Part shown: positions 1 to 6,127 of the stretch, in pieces | How positions within the stretch are numbered: position 1 is the first letter of the stretch | How the letters are laid out: every line of letters starts with the position of its first letter | NCBI GenBank assembly: GCA_018828825.1 | Contig: JAHJUV010000015.1 | Coordinates: 1 to 10,580, forward strand | Direction: 5' to 3' | DNA from: Planctomycetota bacterium | GTDB lineage: Bacteria; Planctomycetota; Phycisphaerae; Sedimentisphaerales; UBA12454 | DNA length: 10,580 nucleotides | Notes under the pieces: generated by a model | What the model was told of the DNA's origin: nothing | Databases searched by the model: none | The model's input: only the letters and a program-made list of their open reading frames with translations | Position numbers and translations under genes: made by a program

Positions 1-71
1 CGATGATAAGGAATCAGACATTATGGACAGAAGAAATAATTCTAAAAAATCCTTGAAATTAAACACAGCCG

Positions 72-110
72 CTCTGTGGCTATAAATTATTTGTATTTCT
101 CCGTGGCTAT
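72..110. repeat. Short imperfect direct repeat upstream of the CYTH gene
   Basis: Two 12-base copies, CTCTGTGGCTAT (72-83) and CTCCGTGGCTAT (99-110), differ at one base and lie 27 bases apart, start to start. The first copy also forms a small hairpin with the bases before it (CACAG 64-68 with CTGTG 74-78). The second copy ends 15 bases before the start codon of the first gene. Seen directly. Whether it is a regulatory site, a trace of a dispersed repeat or chance cannot be told here. Confidence 0.35.
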
Positions 111-125
111 GATAAAGGATAAGTA

Positions 126-692
126 ATGGCATTAGAAATAGAACTGAAACTCAAAGTTGATGATTTCGGGCCGATTAAGGAAAAACTTAAACAGCTCGGC
201 GCCGAATTCGAGGGTGATTTCTTTCAGGCCGACGCCTATTACGATGACTGCGAAGATTCGCTTATTAATTCCGACAGGTGCCTGCGGATAAGAAAACATA
301 AAAATCACCTTGGCGAGGCAATTGAGCTTACTTACAAAGGCGCTAGGGAAAATCATCGTTTCAAAAGCCGGCGTGAAATCGGCTTAAAAGTAGAAAAAGC
401 CGAAGAACTCGCAGAACTTTTTCAGGAGCTCGGCTATAAGGAAAAACTTACATTCGAGAAGAAAAGGGGACTCTGGGAATTCGGCGGCTGCAAGGTCGCT
501 CTGGACGAGCTGCCGATGCTGGGAAAATTCGTGGAAATCGAAGGACCAAATGACAATATGATCGAACGGGCACAGAAAGAACTTGGACTTGGAAACCTCA
601 AACACACACCCCAGAGTTACGCGCATCTTATGGAAGAAGCGATTGCGAAAACCGGCTCAAAGAAAAGAAGGATATCTTTCGATTTAAAATAA
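126..692 (+). CDS. CYTH-domain protein, class IV adenylate cyclase (CyaB)/triphosphatase-like
   Basis: This 188-residue protein has the CYTH fold signature. The N-terminal ExExK motif is E4-I-E-L-K8. Charged strands that line the phosphate tunnel follow: LRIRK (53-57), ELTYKG (67-72), RREI (82-85), EKKRGLW (111-117), ALDELP (125-130), GKFVEIEG (133-140) and a C-terminal SYAHLM (164-169). The domain fills the protein, as is usual for single-domain CyaB-like members. The family binds triphosphates with divalent metal. Known members make cAMP (CyaB of Aeromonas and Yersinia) or hydrolyse thiamine triphosphate or inorganic triphosphate. Sequence alone does not separate these, and most bacterial members are uncharacterised. 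The start has a good Shine-Dalgarno (AAGGA about 8 bases upstream). The stop overlaps the next start by one base (TAATG), so it is coupled to the lipid kinase gene. Family is confident, reaction is not. Confidence 0.9.
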   Translation: MALEIELKLKVDDFGPIKEKLKQLGAEFEGDFFQADAYYDDCEDSLINSDRCLRIRKHKNHLGEAIELTYKGARENHRFKSRREIGLKVEKAEELAELFQELGYKEKLTFEKKRGLWEFGGCKVALDELPMLGKFVEIEGPNDNMIERAQKELGLGNLKHTPQSYAHLMEEAIAKTGSKKRRISFDLK

Positions 693-1633
693 TGAAACCA
701 GAAAACGGTTACATATTTCTGATAATAAATACAAAGGCGGGGCCGTCCAGCGAAAAACTGGTCGTGAAAAAATTCATAGAATACCTGCAGCAGAAAGGTT
801 TCCAGCTAAAGATTAACCATACCGAGTCTTTGCCGCACGCCCAGTCATTGGCGGCGGAGGTTGCGGTAAAATACGACTGCTCGATGGTCATAGTCGCCGG
901 CGGCGACGGCACAATCAGGGAAGTAGCTCACGGACTCGAAGGCAGCGACAAACCGATGATGATTATTCCGTGCGGCACAGAAAATCTGCTGGCTAACGAG
1001 CTCGGCTATAAGACAACGCTTAAAAATATTATAAGTATTTTTGAGGCCCAGGTTATACGGCCGCTGGATTTATGCAAAGCGAACGATAAATTTTTCACTT
1101 CGGTCGGCGGCGTGGGCTTTGACGGCGACGTCGTAAAACTCGTCGATGCCCAAAGACAGGGAAATATCACGCATCTGCATTACTTCTGGCCTATATGGAA
1201 AACCTTCTGGGCTTATAATTTTCCGAAGATAACCGTTGAGGTCGAGGGCAAAATCGTTTTTTCAGACCGCGGCCTTGTCTTCTTCGGCAATATATCAAGA
1301 TACGCCCTTGGCATACCGATACTTCAGGCAGCTGATTTCGGCGACGGCCTGCTGGATGTGTGTGTATATAAATGCTCCAATCAAGCGACACTTTTACTCC
1401 ACTCGCTGATGACGGTATTAAAAAGCCACCGCAGAAGAAAAAGTGTCTTCTACAAACAGTGCAAAAAGATTAAAATATACTCCGAAACTCCGATGATGAC
1501 CGAGCTTGACGGCGACCCGGGCCCCCAGCTACCGTTGGAAGTTACGATTATTCCGCAGGCGGTCAAGGTTCTTGTCCCGCCGCAAGGTAAACCTGTCGGA
1601 ATGAGAACGAGAATATTCAGAATTTTTGAATGA
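692..1633 (+). CDS. Diacylglycerol kinase/YegS-family lipid kinase
   Basis: This 313-residue soluble protein belongs to the DAGK catalytic family (YegS, DgkB, BmrU). It transfers the ATP gamma-phosphate to a lipid hydroxyl such as diacylglycerol. Visible motifs are N13-TKAG (the NPxAG position), the nucleotide-binding GGDGT (70-74), PCGTEN (93-98, family form PxGTxN), GVGFDG (140-145), DFGDGLLDV (215-223) in the C-terminal beta domain, and ELDGDP (271-276). The last corresponds to the usual DGE catalytic-region motif, here DGD, a conservative change. Length is normal for the family. There is no signal peptide or membrane segment, as expected for an enzyme that visits the inner membrane face. 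The start overlaps the upstream stop by one base and the end overlaps the kdsA start by four (ATGA). The natural lipid substrate cannot be told. A role in envelope lipid recycling is inferred from the kdsA neighbour. Confidence 0.9.
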   Translation: MKPENGYIFLIINTKAGPSSEKLVVKKFIEYLQQKGFQLKINHTESLPHAQSLAAEVAVKYDCSMVIVAGGDGTIREVAHGLEGSDKPMMIIPCGTENLLANELGYKTTLKNIISIFEAQVIRPLDLCKANDKFFTSVGGVGFDGDVVKLVDAQRQGNITHLHYFWPIWKTFWAYNFPKITVEVEGKIVFSDRGLVFFGNISRYALGIPILQAADFGDGLLDVCVYKCSNQATLLLHSLMTVLKSHRRRKSVFYKQCKKIKIYSETPMMTELDGDPGPQLPLEVTIIPQAVKVLVPPQGKPVGMRTRIFRIFE

Positions 1634-2460
1634 GGCCAGAAAGCAATATGTTCAAGATAGGAAACATTAAAATAGAACCTGACAGCGGATTATTCGTCAT
1701 AGCCGGTCCCTGCGTTATTGAAACCGAAGAAATTTGTCTGAACATCGCTTCGCAACTGGTTCAAATCAGCAAAAAGACCGGCGTACCAATAATCTTCAAA
1801 GCAAGTTTTGACAAGGCCAACCGCAGCAGCATTGACAGCTTCCGCGGGCCGGGCCTGAAAAAAGGTCTTGAGATTCTGGCCAACGTCAAAAAGCAAACTT
1901 CACTGCCCTTGCTGACGGACATTCACACGCCCGAACAAGCTGCCACAGCAGCCGAGGTCGTTGATTGCCTGCAAATCCCTGCTTTTCTCTGCCGCCAGAC
2001 AGATTTACTTACAGCCTGCGGCAAGACCGGCAAGCCGGTCAACGTCAAAAAAGGACAATTTATGTCTCCTGAGGAAATGAAAAACGCCGTTGAAAAAATC
2101 CGTTCAACCGGCAATGAAAAGGTACTGCTCACCGAACGCGGGACATTTTTCGGCTATAACCGCCTTGTCAATGATATGACATCAATACCGGCTATGAAAA
2201 AACTCGGCTGTCCCGTCATTTTTGACGCTACCCACAGTGCCCAGCAGCCCGGCGGATTGGGCAATGCCACAGCAGGAGCAAGAGATATGGCTCCGGTTCT
2301 GGCCAGAGCCGCTGTCGCGGCCGGGGCCGATGGACTGTTTATCGAGGTCCATACAGACCCCAAAACGGCCAAATCCGATGCGACAACAATTTTGCCCATT
2401 GAATGGGTAGAAAATTTGCTAAATAACTGCCAAAAAATCTATAAAACCATAAGAAATTAA
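1630..2460 (+). CDS. kdsA: 3-deoxy-D-manno-octulosonate 8-phosphate synthase (KdsA)
   Basis: KdsA condenses phosphoenolpyruvate with arabinose 5-phosphate to give KDO 8-phosphate (EC 2.5.1.55), the precursor of the inner-core sugar Kdo, in the cytoplasm. The 276-residue TIM-barrel protein carries the family blocks AGPCVIE (25-31), FKASFDKANRSS, RGPG, TDIHTP, CRQTDLL, NVKKGQFMSP, TERGTFFGYNRLVNDM and FDATHSAQQPGG, then IEVHTDP with a following SDA. Cys28 in GPC, the His of THS, the Glu of IEVH and the Asp of SDA match the ligand set of metal-dependent (class II) enzymes such as Aquifex KdsA. The metal-free E. coli type has Asn at the Cys position. The start at 1630 overlaps the kinase stop (ATGA). 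A second ATG at 1648 (Met7) has GAGG 12 bases ahead and gives the more usual N-terminus, so either could be used. Identity is very secure. Confidence 0.97.
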   Translation: MRPESNMFKIGNIKIEPDSGLFVIAGPCVIETEEICLNIASQLVQISKKTGVPIIFKASFDKANRSSIDSFRGPGLKKGLEILANVKKQTSLPLLTDIHTPEQAATAAEVVDCLQIPAFLCRQTDLLTACGKTGKPVNVKKGQFMSPEEMKNAVEKIRSTGNEKVLLTERGTFFGYNRLVNDMTSIPAMKKLGCPVIFDATHSAQQPGGLGNATAGARDMAPVLARAAVAAGADGLFIEVHTDPKTAKSDATTILPIEWVENLLNNCQKIYKTIRN

Positions 2461-2488
2461 GACAACACGGGTCTTTAATTGCTTTTTT
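2455..2488 (+). terminator. Probable intrinsic terminator of the CYTH-kinase-kdsA operon
   Basis: The bases overlapping the kdsA stop form a stem: AATTA (2455-2459) pairs with TAATT (2476-2480), and AGAC (2460-2463) pairs with GTCT (2471-2474). There is one bulged T at 2475 and a 7-base loop. Six Ts follow at 2483-2488. The stem is AT-rich and so weaker than usual, but position and U-tract fit rho-independent termination. Confidence 0.5.
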
Positions 2489-2691
2489 GGCCATAACAAT
2501 ACTGATACAACCCATAGTGTCTTCCGGCCATAAAGATACCCCACTTCTTGGGGGTGCCGGGGTCGGCGAGAATTAGCTAACTACCTTTTATTAAAAGCAC
2601 TTATTTCAAATCTTTTGCCTATCTTCCTAAAGTAAATATTTATCAATGGCCGATAACTTCTATATATCGATTCTGTAATTAAAGAGTAAAT
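2489..2691. other. Intergenic region with two small adjacent hairpins and a short repeat
   Basis: No credible gene is seen here. The octamer GGCCATAA occurs at 2489-2496 and 2526-2533. Next to the second copy are two consecutive hairpins: ACCCC/GGGGT (2538-2542 with 2551-2555, 8-base loop) and GCCG/CGGC (2556-2559 with 2564-2567, loop GGGT). This short GC-rich patch stands out from AT-rich surroundings. It could be part of a structured leader or small RNA, or a piece of a dispersed palindromic repeat. I see no T-run to make it a terminator, and no convincing promoter pair ahead of the 2692 gene. Confidence 0.35.
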
Positions 2692-3042
2692 TTGGAAAAA
2701 TTAAAAATTCAGGTTATCGGTCCGGTAAATCAGGCCGATAACTATAAAACAGCAATATTTTTAATGAATAAAATTATGGACAGACATTTGCAGCAAAATT
2801 TGAAACAACTCGTTCTCAGCAAAGGCGCCGAAAAGTTCATATTTCGTTATGAATCAGGCGCCGAAGACCTTTTGCTCGATGCACTTGTCGCCCAGGCAAA
2901 AGACAGCCGAACCGGCTTCGACTGGTTCGACGCAGCGGTTCTGAGTTTTAAGCTGACCCAATCGCTGATAAGCGAAGCGGACAGGCTTTTAAACGAGCAG
3001 GCTCCGCAGGTAATGTTCGAGACTTTTGAACAGCAGGATTGA
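2692..3042 (+). CDS. Conserved-looking small hypothetical protein upstream of the recombinase
   Basis: I do not recognise this 116-residue protein. It begins with an alternating hydrophobic strand (KIQVIGPV, 4-11), followed by a helix-like stretch rich in Asn, Gln and Lys (about 17-42), a short strand (KFIFRYE, about 48-54) and two further amphipathic helices with an FDWFDAAVL segment. The tail is acidic and Gln-rich. There are no cysteine pairs, signal peptide or membrane segment, so it is probably a small cytoplasmic alpha/beta protein. The start is TTG: an in-frame TAA at 2680-2682 blocks any earlier start, and AGAG lies 5 bases upstream. The next in-frame ATG (2764) would cut off the first strand. 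Codon use resembles that of its neighbours. It precedes the recombinase gene by 45 bases in the same direction, so the two are probably co-transcribed. A ZapA-like role was considered, but no ZapA motif is visible. Confidence 0.7.
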   Translation: MEKLKIQVIGPVNQADNYKTAIFLMNKIMDRHLQQNLKQLVLSKGAEKFIFRYESGAEDLLLDALVAQAKDSRTGFDWFDAAVLSFKLTQSLISEADRLLNEQAPQVMFETFEQQD

Positions 3043-3087
3043 AAAACTGGTCACCCTCGTTAATGAGGCGATTTGGAGATTATAAAT

Positions 3088-4080
3088 ATGGAAAACTGTG
3101 CGATTATTCATGAGTTTCTGGATTATCTGAATTTTGAAAAACATTTTTCAGAGCACACCGCCAAATGCTATCATGCGGACCTCGAACAGTTCTGCCGGCA
3201 TCTGTCCGGCAGCGAAACCGGTTCGTCGGACTGGCAGCATAAGGAATCTGGCGGCGTAGCAACGCAGACGAAGACGAACATCGAACAGCTTCTTCTGTCG
3301 CTGACTACCGATAGTGTCAGAGTCTATATGGCACATCTGAACGACAAACAATATTCCAAATCCACAACCGCCCGGAAACTGGCAACCCTGAGAAGTTTCT
3401 ATAAATTCCTCGTAAAAAGAGGACATATCAACAGTAATCCTGTTACGGCAGTCAGGACACCGAAGCAGGATAAGAAACTTCCGAAATTTCTCGAATATGA
3501 CCAGGTAAAAAGGCTTCTCGAAACTCCTCCAGCCGACAACTGGCTCGGAGCCAGGGACCGTGCGATTATGGAAACGCTTTACGGTACTGGCGTAAGAGTA
3601 AGCGAGCTGGTCGCTTTGAATATCGAAGATGTGGACTTCCTCGGCGAGGTGCTCCACGTAAGAGGTAAAGGCAAAAAGGAAAGAATATCGCCGATCGGCT
3701 CATCGGCGCTGCAGACGATACAGCATTATATGGAATTTCGAAACAGACGGGCCCAAAGTAATGGCAATTTCGACACAAAGGTTCTGTTCGTCAATAAACA
3801 CGGCAAAAGACTGAGCACCAGGAGCGTTCGAAGAAAGATGGATAAATATCTGAAGATGGCAGGTCTCGACCCCTCCATCAGCCCGCATACGTTAAGACAC
3901 AGCTTTGCAACACATATGCTTAATAACGGTGCCGACCTGCGAAGCGTTCAGGAGCTTTTGGGCCATCAGTCCCTGTCAACGACCCAGATTTACACACATC
4001 TGACAACCAAAAGATTAAAAGAAGTCTATGACGGCGCCCATCCGCGTGACGAGCAGACTGATAAAAACGATAACAGTTAA
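3088..4080 (+). CDS. Tyrosine recombinase XerC/XerD family
   Basis: Site-specific recombinase of the Xer type, which resolves chromosome dimers at dif with FtsK. From the ATG at 3088 it has 330 residues. The N-terminal part is a SAM-like core-binding domain (about 1-110). The catalytic domain follows with the full active site: Arg170 (GVRVSEL), Lys194 (GKGKKER), His267 and Arg270 (HTLRHSFATH), His293 (LGHQS) and nucleophile Tyr302 (IYTH). The Arg-Lys and His-Tyr spacings are those of XerD. It is some 30 residues longer than E. coli XerC/XerD because of a polar, low-complexity insertion in the N-terminal domain (SETGSSDWQHKES region). The ATG has GGAG 9 bases upstream. A TTG at 3073 would add five residues, but its GAGG is only 4 bases away. 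The lack of phage or integron genes favours a housekeeping Xer protein over an integrase. XerC and XerD cannot be told apart. Confidence 0.93.
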   Translation: MENCAIIHEFLDYLNFEKHFSEHTAKCYHADLEQFCRHLSGSETGSSDWQHKESGGVATQTKTNIEQLLLSLTTDSVRVYMAHLNDKQYSKSTTARKLATLRSFYKFLVKRGHINSNPVTAVRTPKQDKKLPKFLEYDQVKRLLETPPADNWLGARDRAIMETLYGTGVRVSELVALNIEDVDFLGEVLHVRGKGKKERISPIGSSALQTIQHYMEFRNRRAQSNGNFDTKVLFVNKHGKRLSTRSVRRKMDKYLKMAGLDPSISPHTLRHSFATHMLNNGADLRSVQELLGHQSLSTTQIYTHLTTKRLKEVYDGAHPRDEQTDKNDNS

Positions 4081-4086
4081 ACCAAC

Positions 4087-4133
4087 AAAAAAACCCCCTC
4101 GCTTGCTGCGCAAGCAGCAGAGGGGATTTTTTT
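4087..4133. terminator. Bidirectional intrinsic terminator between convergent genes
   Basis: CCCCTC (4095-4100) pairs with GAGGGG (4120-4125), and an inner stem GCTTG (4101-4105) pairs with CAAGC (4111-4115). Seven As (4087-4093) precede the stem and seven Ts (4127-4133) follow it. The hairpin therefore has a U-tract on either strand and can end both the recombinase transcript and the opposing sugar-dehydratase transcript, whose stop is at 4151. Confidence 0.85.
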
Positions 4134-4150
4134 ATGCGCTTTTTTCTGCC

Positions 4151-6100
4151 TTAATTATTACTTGTCCTGTCGCCGATAAATTCCGGAACAAGCTGTTTAA
4201 TGGCAGTAACGATTTGCTTGTAATCCTGAGTATCCGCTGTTGAAACAAGACCGCCAATCATTTGGTGGAGCTGCTCCCTGCTGATAGTAATATTGGTTCC
4301 CCAGATTCCAATCTTGGAATGGCGGGTAGGTATCATATCTTCACCCTTTATGGAGAGCTCTTCAAAAAGTTTTTCGCCAGGTCGGGTACCTGTAAAGATA
4401 ATCTCTATATCTTCCCCGGGCCGAAAACCGCTAAGAGTTATAAGCTCTTTTGCAAGATCGACAATCTTCACCGGTTCGCCCATATCAAGCACAAATATTT
4501 CGCCGCCTTTTCCCATCGCGGCAGCCTGCAGAACAAGCTGCGAGGCTTCCGGTATTGTCATAAAGTATCTTCTCATTTCCGGATGTGTTACGGTTACAGG
4601 GCCGCCGGCAGCAATCTGGCTTTTGAATATCGGCACAACAGAGCCGTTTGAGCCGAGGACGTTGCCGAACCTAACGGTTACGAAATGCGTTTTGCTTGTC
4701 CTGTTAAGGTCCTGAATATACATCTCAGCGACGCGTTTGGATGAGCCCATAATGCTTGTCGGGTTCACAGCCTTGTCCGTACTTATCATTACAAAGTTCT
4801 CAGTTCCATATTTATCAGCCGCATCGGCAACAGTTCTTGTTCCGACCACATTATTTTTAATCGCCTCGCCCGGGTTGATTTCCATCAAAGGCACATGTTT
4901 ATGGGCAGCGGCATGAATAACAACATCAGGCTTAAAATGTTCAAAAATCTGTCCAACTCGTACGTTATCGGTAATATCACATATAAGTGTTTCCATTGCA
5001 ACCTGTGGAAAGCTCTTTCTCAGTTCCCTCTCGATAAAAAACAGGGCATTTTCAGCTTGTTCGACAAGAAGCAATAGTTTCGGATTAAAGTAGCAAACTT
5101 GCCTGCACATTTCCGAGCCAATTGAGCCGCCGGCACCTGTTACAAGGATAACCTTGTCTTGGAGATATTGCTTTATTATATCAAGGTCAAGCTGAACGGC
5201 TTCACGTCCCAACAGGTCATTGATATCTACAGTTCTAATCTGCGAAACCTTGTATCTGCCGCTTGCAATATCTGTTACAGAAGGCACTGTCTGGAAGTGA
5301 ACTTTTGCGCCTTCGCAGATCTGCACCACCTTTCGCAGCTGTTTTGCCGTTACACTTGGCATCGCAATAGCGATTTCGTCAATATTCTGCTGCTTGCAGA
5401 TTTGTGCCAGCTGGTCAACTCTTCCCAGTACGGGAATGCCATGGATACTGACACCCTTTTTTGCCGGGTCGTCGTCTATAAAACCTATCACATCATATTG
5501 TTCAATGGGCATACGGTGTAATTCGCGGAGCAGCGCTTCGCCGGCATTGCCGGCGCCTATAATGAGAAATCTTTTCAGCTTAATTGCCTGCTCAGTGTGA
5601 AATTCTTCGTGATAAAGCCTGACGGCCATTCGCAGCCCGCCAAGAAGAACAATCGTCGCGAACATATCAAGAATGAAAATCGCCTGGCTAAAAGTGGTAA
5701 AGTTCTGCAAATGTCTTCGTAATGGCTCGGCAGATAGAAGCCCAAACCACAACACTACCAGAATCAATGTGCTGACAAGAGAAGCCTTAACTATCGCTAA
5801 CAGGTCGGAAATACTTACAAACCGCCACCAGCCCTGAAACTGTCTAAAATAGACAAAAACCGGAATTTTTATCACTATGAAACACAGCAAAAGTTTGGGG
5901 TATTGTCGAACGAACCATTCACCAAACTGCATATTGCTGACAAACAAAAAAGCCAACATCAGGCTTGCGGCAAAAACCAGGATATGAGCAAAAATTATTA
6001 GCGGCCTGCGAAATCGCAACATTACCGAAGACGGTATATTTATATTACTTTTCTCGTCAGATTTTTCAGGGATTTGAATGTTTTTATTTTCTTCGGCCAT
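4151..6100 (-). CDS. Membrane-bound nucleotide-sugar 4,6-dehydratase (PglF/WbpM/CapD type)
   Basis: This 649-residue protein has the full architecture of the large membrane-anchored UDP-sugar 4,6-dehydratases, such as PglF and WbpM. About four N-terminal transmembrane helices (roughly 32-55, 67-86, 104-123, 139-157) are followed by a CoA-binding-like Rossmann domain with GAGNAGE (182-188), then the catalytic extended-SDR domain. The latter has the NAD-binding TGAGGSIGSE (321-330), HAAAHKHVPLME (396-407), STDKAVNPTSIMGSSKR (440-456) and RFGNVLGSNGSVVP (477-490). In this subfamily Met (here Met451) replaces the usual SDR Tyr before Lys455, which is normal and not a defect. The likely reaction is NAD-dependent conversion of UDP-GlcNAc to its 4-keto-6-deoxy derivative, a step toward sugars such as bacillosamine, QuiNAc or FucNAc. 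No aminotransferase or glycosyltransferase is adjacent, so the final sugar is unknown. The ATG has no clear Shine-Dalgarno and lies 27 bases after the upstream membrane gene. Confidence 0.93.
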   Translation of the reverse strand: MAEENKNIQIPEKSDEKSNINIPSSVMLRFRRPLIIFAHILVFAASLMLAFLFVSNMQFGEWFVRQYPKLLLCFIVIKIPVFVYFRQFQGWWRFVSISDLLAIVKASLVSTLILVVLWFGLLSAEPLRRHLQNFTTFSQAIFILDMFATIVLLGGLRMAVRLYHEEFHTEQAIKLKRFLIIGAGNAGEALLRELHRMPIEQYDVIGFIDDDPAKKGVSIHGIPVLGRVDQLAQICKQQNIDEIAIAMPSVTAKQLRKVVQICEGAKVHFQTVPSVTDIASGRYKVSQIRTVDINDLLGREAVQLDLDIIKQYLQDKVILVTGAGGSIGSEMCRQVCYFNPKLLLLVEQAENALFFIERELRKSFPQVAMETLICDITDNVRVGQIFEHFKPDVVIHAAAHKHVPLMEINPGEAIKNNVVGTRTVADAADKYGTENFVMISTDKAVNPTSIMGSSKRVAEMYIQDLNRTSKTHFVTVRFGNVLGSNGSVVPIFKSQIAAGGPVTVTHPEMRRYFMTIPEASQLVLQAAAMGKGGEIFVLDMGEPVKIVDLAKELITLSGFRPGEDIEIIFTGTRPGEKLFEELSIKGEDMIPTRHSKIGIWGTNITISREQLHQMIGGLVSTADTQDYKQIVTAIKQLVPEFIGDRTSNN

Positions 6101-6127
6101 ATTTTATTCACAAATTCCGTCTAAAAG

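Noticed and set aside
1..21. Minus-strand ATG at 21-19 open to the window edge (reads MSDSLSS)
   Set aside because: Seven codons with no Shine-Dalgarno ahead; too little to support a divergent gene.
2..85. A frame open from the window start to a TAA at 83-85, possibly the tail of an upstream gene
   Set aside because: Only 27 codons with no recognisable sequence, and another frame is also open to base 56. Neither can be called a gene end.
440..456. Loss of the catalytic Tyr in the sugar dehydratase (residue numbers of that protein)
   Set aside because: Met before Lys is the normal form of the PglF/WbpM/CapD subfamily, so not a defect.
2646..2678. Ten-codon upstream reading frame ahead of the 2692 gene
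   Set aside because: No Shine-Dalgarno and no regulatory residue pattern; likely chance.
2461..2691. 6S RNA beside a possible zapA, by analogy with proteobacteria
   Set aside because: The adjacent protein shows no ZapA motif, and the gap does not fold into the long 6S-type hairpin with a central bubble.
3055..3068. CCTC/GAGG hairpin before the recombinase as a translational switch
   Set aside because: Only four base pairs, and it covers the GAGG of the less likely TTG start rather than the GGAG serving the ATG.
3148..3657. 169-codon open frame on the minus strand
   Set aside because: Lies wholly inside the recombinase gene, whose catalytic motifs are intact; translation shows no domain.
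4262..4715. Two plus-strand open frames of 129 and 140 codons
   Set aside because: Both are antisense to the conserved 3' part of the sugar dehydratase and have no family motif.
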